Source of the DNA: Glaciimonas sp.
GTDB taxonomy: Bacteria > Pseudomonadota > Gammaproteobacteria > Burkholderiales > Burkholderiaceae_D
Direction of reading: 5' to 3'
Assembly: GCA_012927625.1 (NCBI GenBank)
Contig: JABBOV010000022.1
Location: 124,001-188,000 of the forward strand
Length of the DNA: 64,000 nt
A model generated the notes under the pieces. That model saw only the letters and a list, made by a program, of their open reading frames with translations. It was not told the origin of the DNA and ran no database searches. This document shows, piece by piece, positions 62,483-64,000 of the stretch; position 1 is the first letter of the stretch; every line of letters begins with the position of its first letter. The position numbers and the translations under genes were made by a program.

Positions 62483-63675
62483 GTGCAATCATGCAGGAAC
62501 CGCACAACATTCCGGTAGAAGTGCGCAGCGTCGTGCTGCCGACCGGTCTGATGGAGCTCAAGATCGAAGCCGGTGCGTTCCGGCTGGATGATTTGATCGG
62601 GTTTGCCGCGCGTGCCAATGCCAAACGCGGCTTTCTGTTCTTGAGCAAGGTGTTGGGCAAGCATTGGCCGGTGACGCCGCAGACGATGCGCGAGATTCAT
62701 GTCGCGCTGGCGACTCAGGTGCCGGAAAATTTGCCGGGCCCGGTGGTATTCATCGCGATGGCCGAAACAGCAATCGGACTGGGGCAGGGTGTTTTTGAAG
62801 CATACAAGGACGCCAACCCCGATCAAGCGGCGCTGTTCCTGCATACCTCGCGCTATCACGTAGGCGATACGCCGATCATCGAATTTGAAGAAGCACATAG
62901 TCACGCGCCGCGGCAGTTTTTGCATATACCCACGACGGCGCACTTGCACGATCTTTTACTGCGCGCGCGCTCGCTGGTGCTGATTGATGATGAAGCCAGT
63001 ACGGGTAACACATTCCTGAATTTGACCGCAGCCTGTCGTGCGCTCAATCCGGCCATCGAGCGCGTGCATTTATCCACGATTACCAACTTCATGGGGCCGG
63101 CTGCCAATGATGCCTTGTCGCAGCGATTCGGCATTGCGGTCACGACTGGCGCGGCACTCAGCGGCGAATATACATTCACTGCAGGTCAATTGCAGCGGGC
63201 AACCGACGCCGCCCAGGTATTCGAGGCGTATGCTGACCGCGGTGCCAGCGCTGCATTCGGCCGGTTGGGCTTAGATCGTAAGCTCGCTGTTCCGGCCGAT
63301 TTGGCGAACTGTTTGTGCGCTGAGATCAGCACTGGCGAGCGCACGCTGGTGCTTGGTACCGGCGAATTCATGCATATGGCTTTTTTGCTGGGACTGGCAC
63401 TGGAGCAACGTGGTGTCGATGTAGCGGTGCAATCGACCACCCGCTCTCCCATCTTGGAATGGGGCGCGGTCGGCCACGCGCTGACCTTTCCCGATAACTA
63501 CGGCGAAGGCGTGGCTAATTTTATCTATAACGTCGCGCCCGGCCAGTACGATCACATTTTTATTTGCCACGAAACGCCGCCTGGCCCCGCGCTGCATCAT
63601 TTTGCGCAAGCCGTTGGCGGCCGCCTGTTTTACTTTTTGTCCGAGAAAAATATTGAAGAAATTTCTGTTTATTGA
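62479..63675 (+). CDS. Ter-associated phosphoribosyltransferase-domain protein
   Basis: A 398-residue protein. A phosphoribosyltransferase domain occupies roughly residues 20-220, with the PRPP-binding loop LVLIDDEASTGNTFLNL. A C-terminal TRSP-like domain follows (GERTLVLGTGEFMHMAFLLG; FICHETPPGPALHHFAQAVG). This pairing is known from ter-linked nucleoside biosynthesis loci. It begins at GTG 62479 overlapping the ATP-grasp stop, or at ATG 62491. The C-terminus overlaps the next gene by about 23 bp. Confidence 0.85.
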   Translation: MSAIMQEPHNIPVEVRSVVLPTGLMELKIEAGAFRLDDLIGFAARANAKRGFLFLSKVLGKHWPVTPQTMREIHVALATQVPENLPGPVVFIAMAETAIGLGQGVFEAYKDANPDQAALFLHTSRYHVGDTPIIEFEEAHSHAPRQFLHIPTTAHLHDLLLRARSLVLIDDEASTGNTFLNLTAACRALNPAIERVHLSTITNFMGPAANDALSQRFGIAVTTGAALSGEYTFTAGQLQRATDAAQVFEAYADRGASAAFGRLGLDRKLAVPADLANCLCAEISTGERTLVLGTGEFMHMAFLLGLALEQRGVDVAVQSTTRSPILEWGAVGHALTFPDNYGEGVANFIYNVAPGQYDHIFICHETPPGPALHHFAQAVGGRLFYFLSEKNIEEISVY

Positions 63676-64000
63676 TCTGGATGACACCTTGTTCCAAACG
63701 CCGGGCAAATGCGGAAAAGAAGAAGATTTGCGTCCTGCTGCGTATTTGAAAGACGGCGCAGCCTGTTCTTTCACGACGGCGCGCCAGCGTGCTTTCTTTG
63801 CGCTGGTGCAGCGCGACATGACGCTGATTCCCACCACTGCACGTAATCGCGACGCCTTGAGTCGGGTAGATTTGCCGTTCTCCAGTTATTCCATTATCGA
63901 TTACGGTGGTGTCGTCTTGGAGCCAGATGGCGCTGTCGATCCGGTATGGCTGGCGCTGATGCAAGCGGACATGGTGCAGGCGCTGGTCGGCTTGCGGGAA
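63653..64000 (+). CDS. HAD-superfamily hydrolase (3' partial)
   Basis: Not in the ORF track. A frame opens at TTG 63653 inside the end of the previous gene and stays open to the window edge (116 codons). It reads LKKFLFIDLDDTLFQTPGKC, the DxDDT motif of HAD phosphatases, then MTLIPTTARNRDALSRVDLP, motif II with a conserved threonine. The family cleaves phosphate esters; ter clusters usually include one. The remaining domain is beyond the window. Confidence 0.85.
   Translation, partial: MKKFLFIDLDDTLFQTPGKCGKEEDLRPAAYLKDGAACSFTTARQRAFFALVQRDMTLIPTTARNRDALSRVDLPFSSYSIIDYGGVVLEPDGAVDPVWLALMQADMVQALVGLRE

Overview
The window looks like a betaproteobacterial chromosome of the Oxalobacteraceae (Herminiimonas/Collimonas/Glaciimonas-like). 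This is inferred from protein families and gene order (gshA-gshB-manX-ptsH-ptsI, metX-metW-ampG, lipB-lipA, dprA next to a LysM gene and def). No rRNA or tRNA gene was recognised. Housekeeping blocks alternate with repeat-rich accessory DNA.

Layout. 1-2.4 kb: a tandem sensor-CheW protein, cut by the window start. 2.7-7.8 kb: glutathione synthesis (gshA, gshB) and a PTS phosphorelay (EIIA-Man, HPr, EI). 8.0-11.0 kb: metX-metW and an AmpG-like permease. 11.3-14.6 kb: a DUF3014 protein, an HD-GYP protein and a YdcH-like protein. 14.6-22.7 kb: acetone carboxylase acxABC with its divergent sigma-54 activator, whose 3' end lies in a 256-bp tandem duplication carrying an IS66 remnant. 23.0-27.9 kb: lipA, lipB, dprA, a LysM protein and def. 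28.0-31.8 kb: a LysR regulator divergent from glutaryl-CoA dehydrogenase and a class III CoA-transferase (glutarate/lysine catabolism). 31.8-35.9 kb: repeats, IS remnants, an unrecognised 513-aa protein and broken genes. 35.9-37.1 kb: a stand-alone trpB.

37.4-45.5 kb is a decayed chromosomal integron. Two copies of one 254-bp platform (N-terminal stub of a tyrosine integrase plus attI) lie 2,144 bp apart. They precede a nitrilase-family cassette and a longer array (cupin, GNAT, VOC, small membrane protein, broken methyltransferase, AraC/GyrI, GIY-YIG), with attC sites of variable quality between cassettes. No intact integrase is present. The 3' end of a MocR regulator is present on both sides of this region, which implies a rearrangement.

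45.7-55.7 kb is a GABA/polyamine utilisation locus: a GabR-like regulator divergent from gabT, then an ABC transporter (ATPase, binding protein, two permeases) and gabD. Imported substrate would be transaminated to succinate semialdehyde and oxidised to succinate.

55.9-64.0 kb is a tellurium-resistance-type (ter) cluster: a TerC-like membrane protein, three TerD paralogues, an AIM24-family protein, an ATP-grasp ligase, a phosphoribosyltransferase and a HAD hydrolase running off the window. A divergent ISL3-transposase-like gene that seems to lack its catalytic aspartates shares the control region.

Several interspersed repeat families run through the window. The most notable is a roughly 60-bp element bounded by GGAGTAT and (A)AATAC(TCC), seen ten times, often just upstream of genes. 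Others are a perfect-palindrome REP, a second REP-like palindrome seen only around the integron, and 9-bp CACGAAATA microsatellites.
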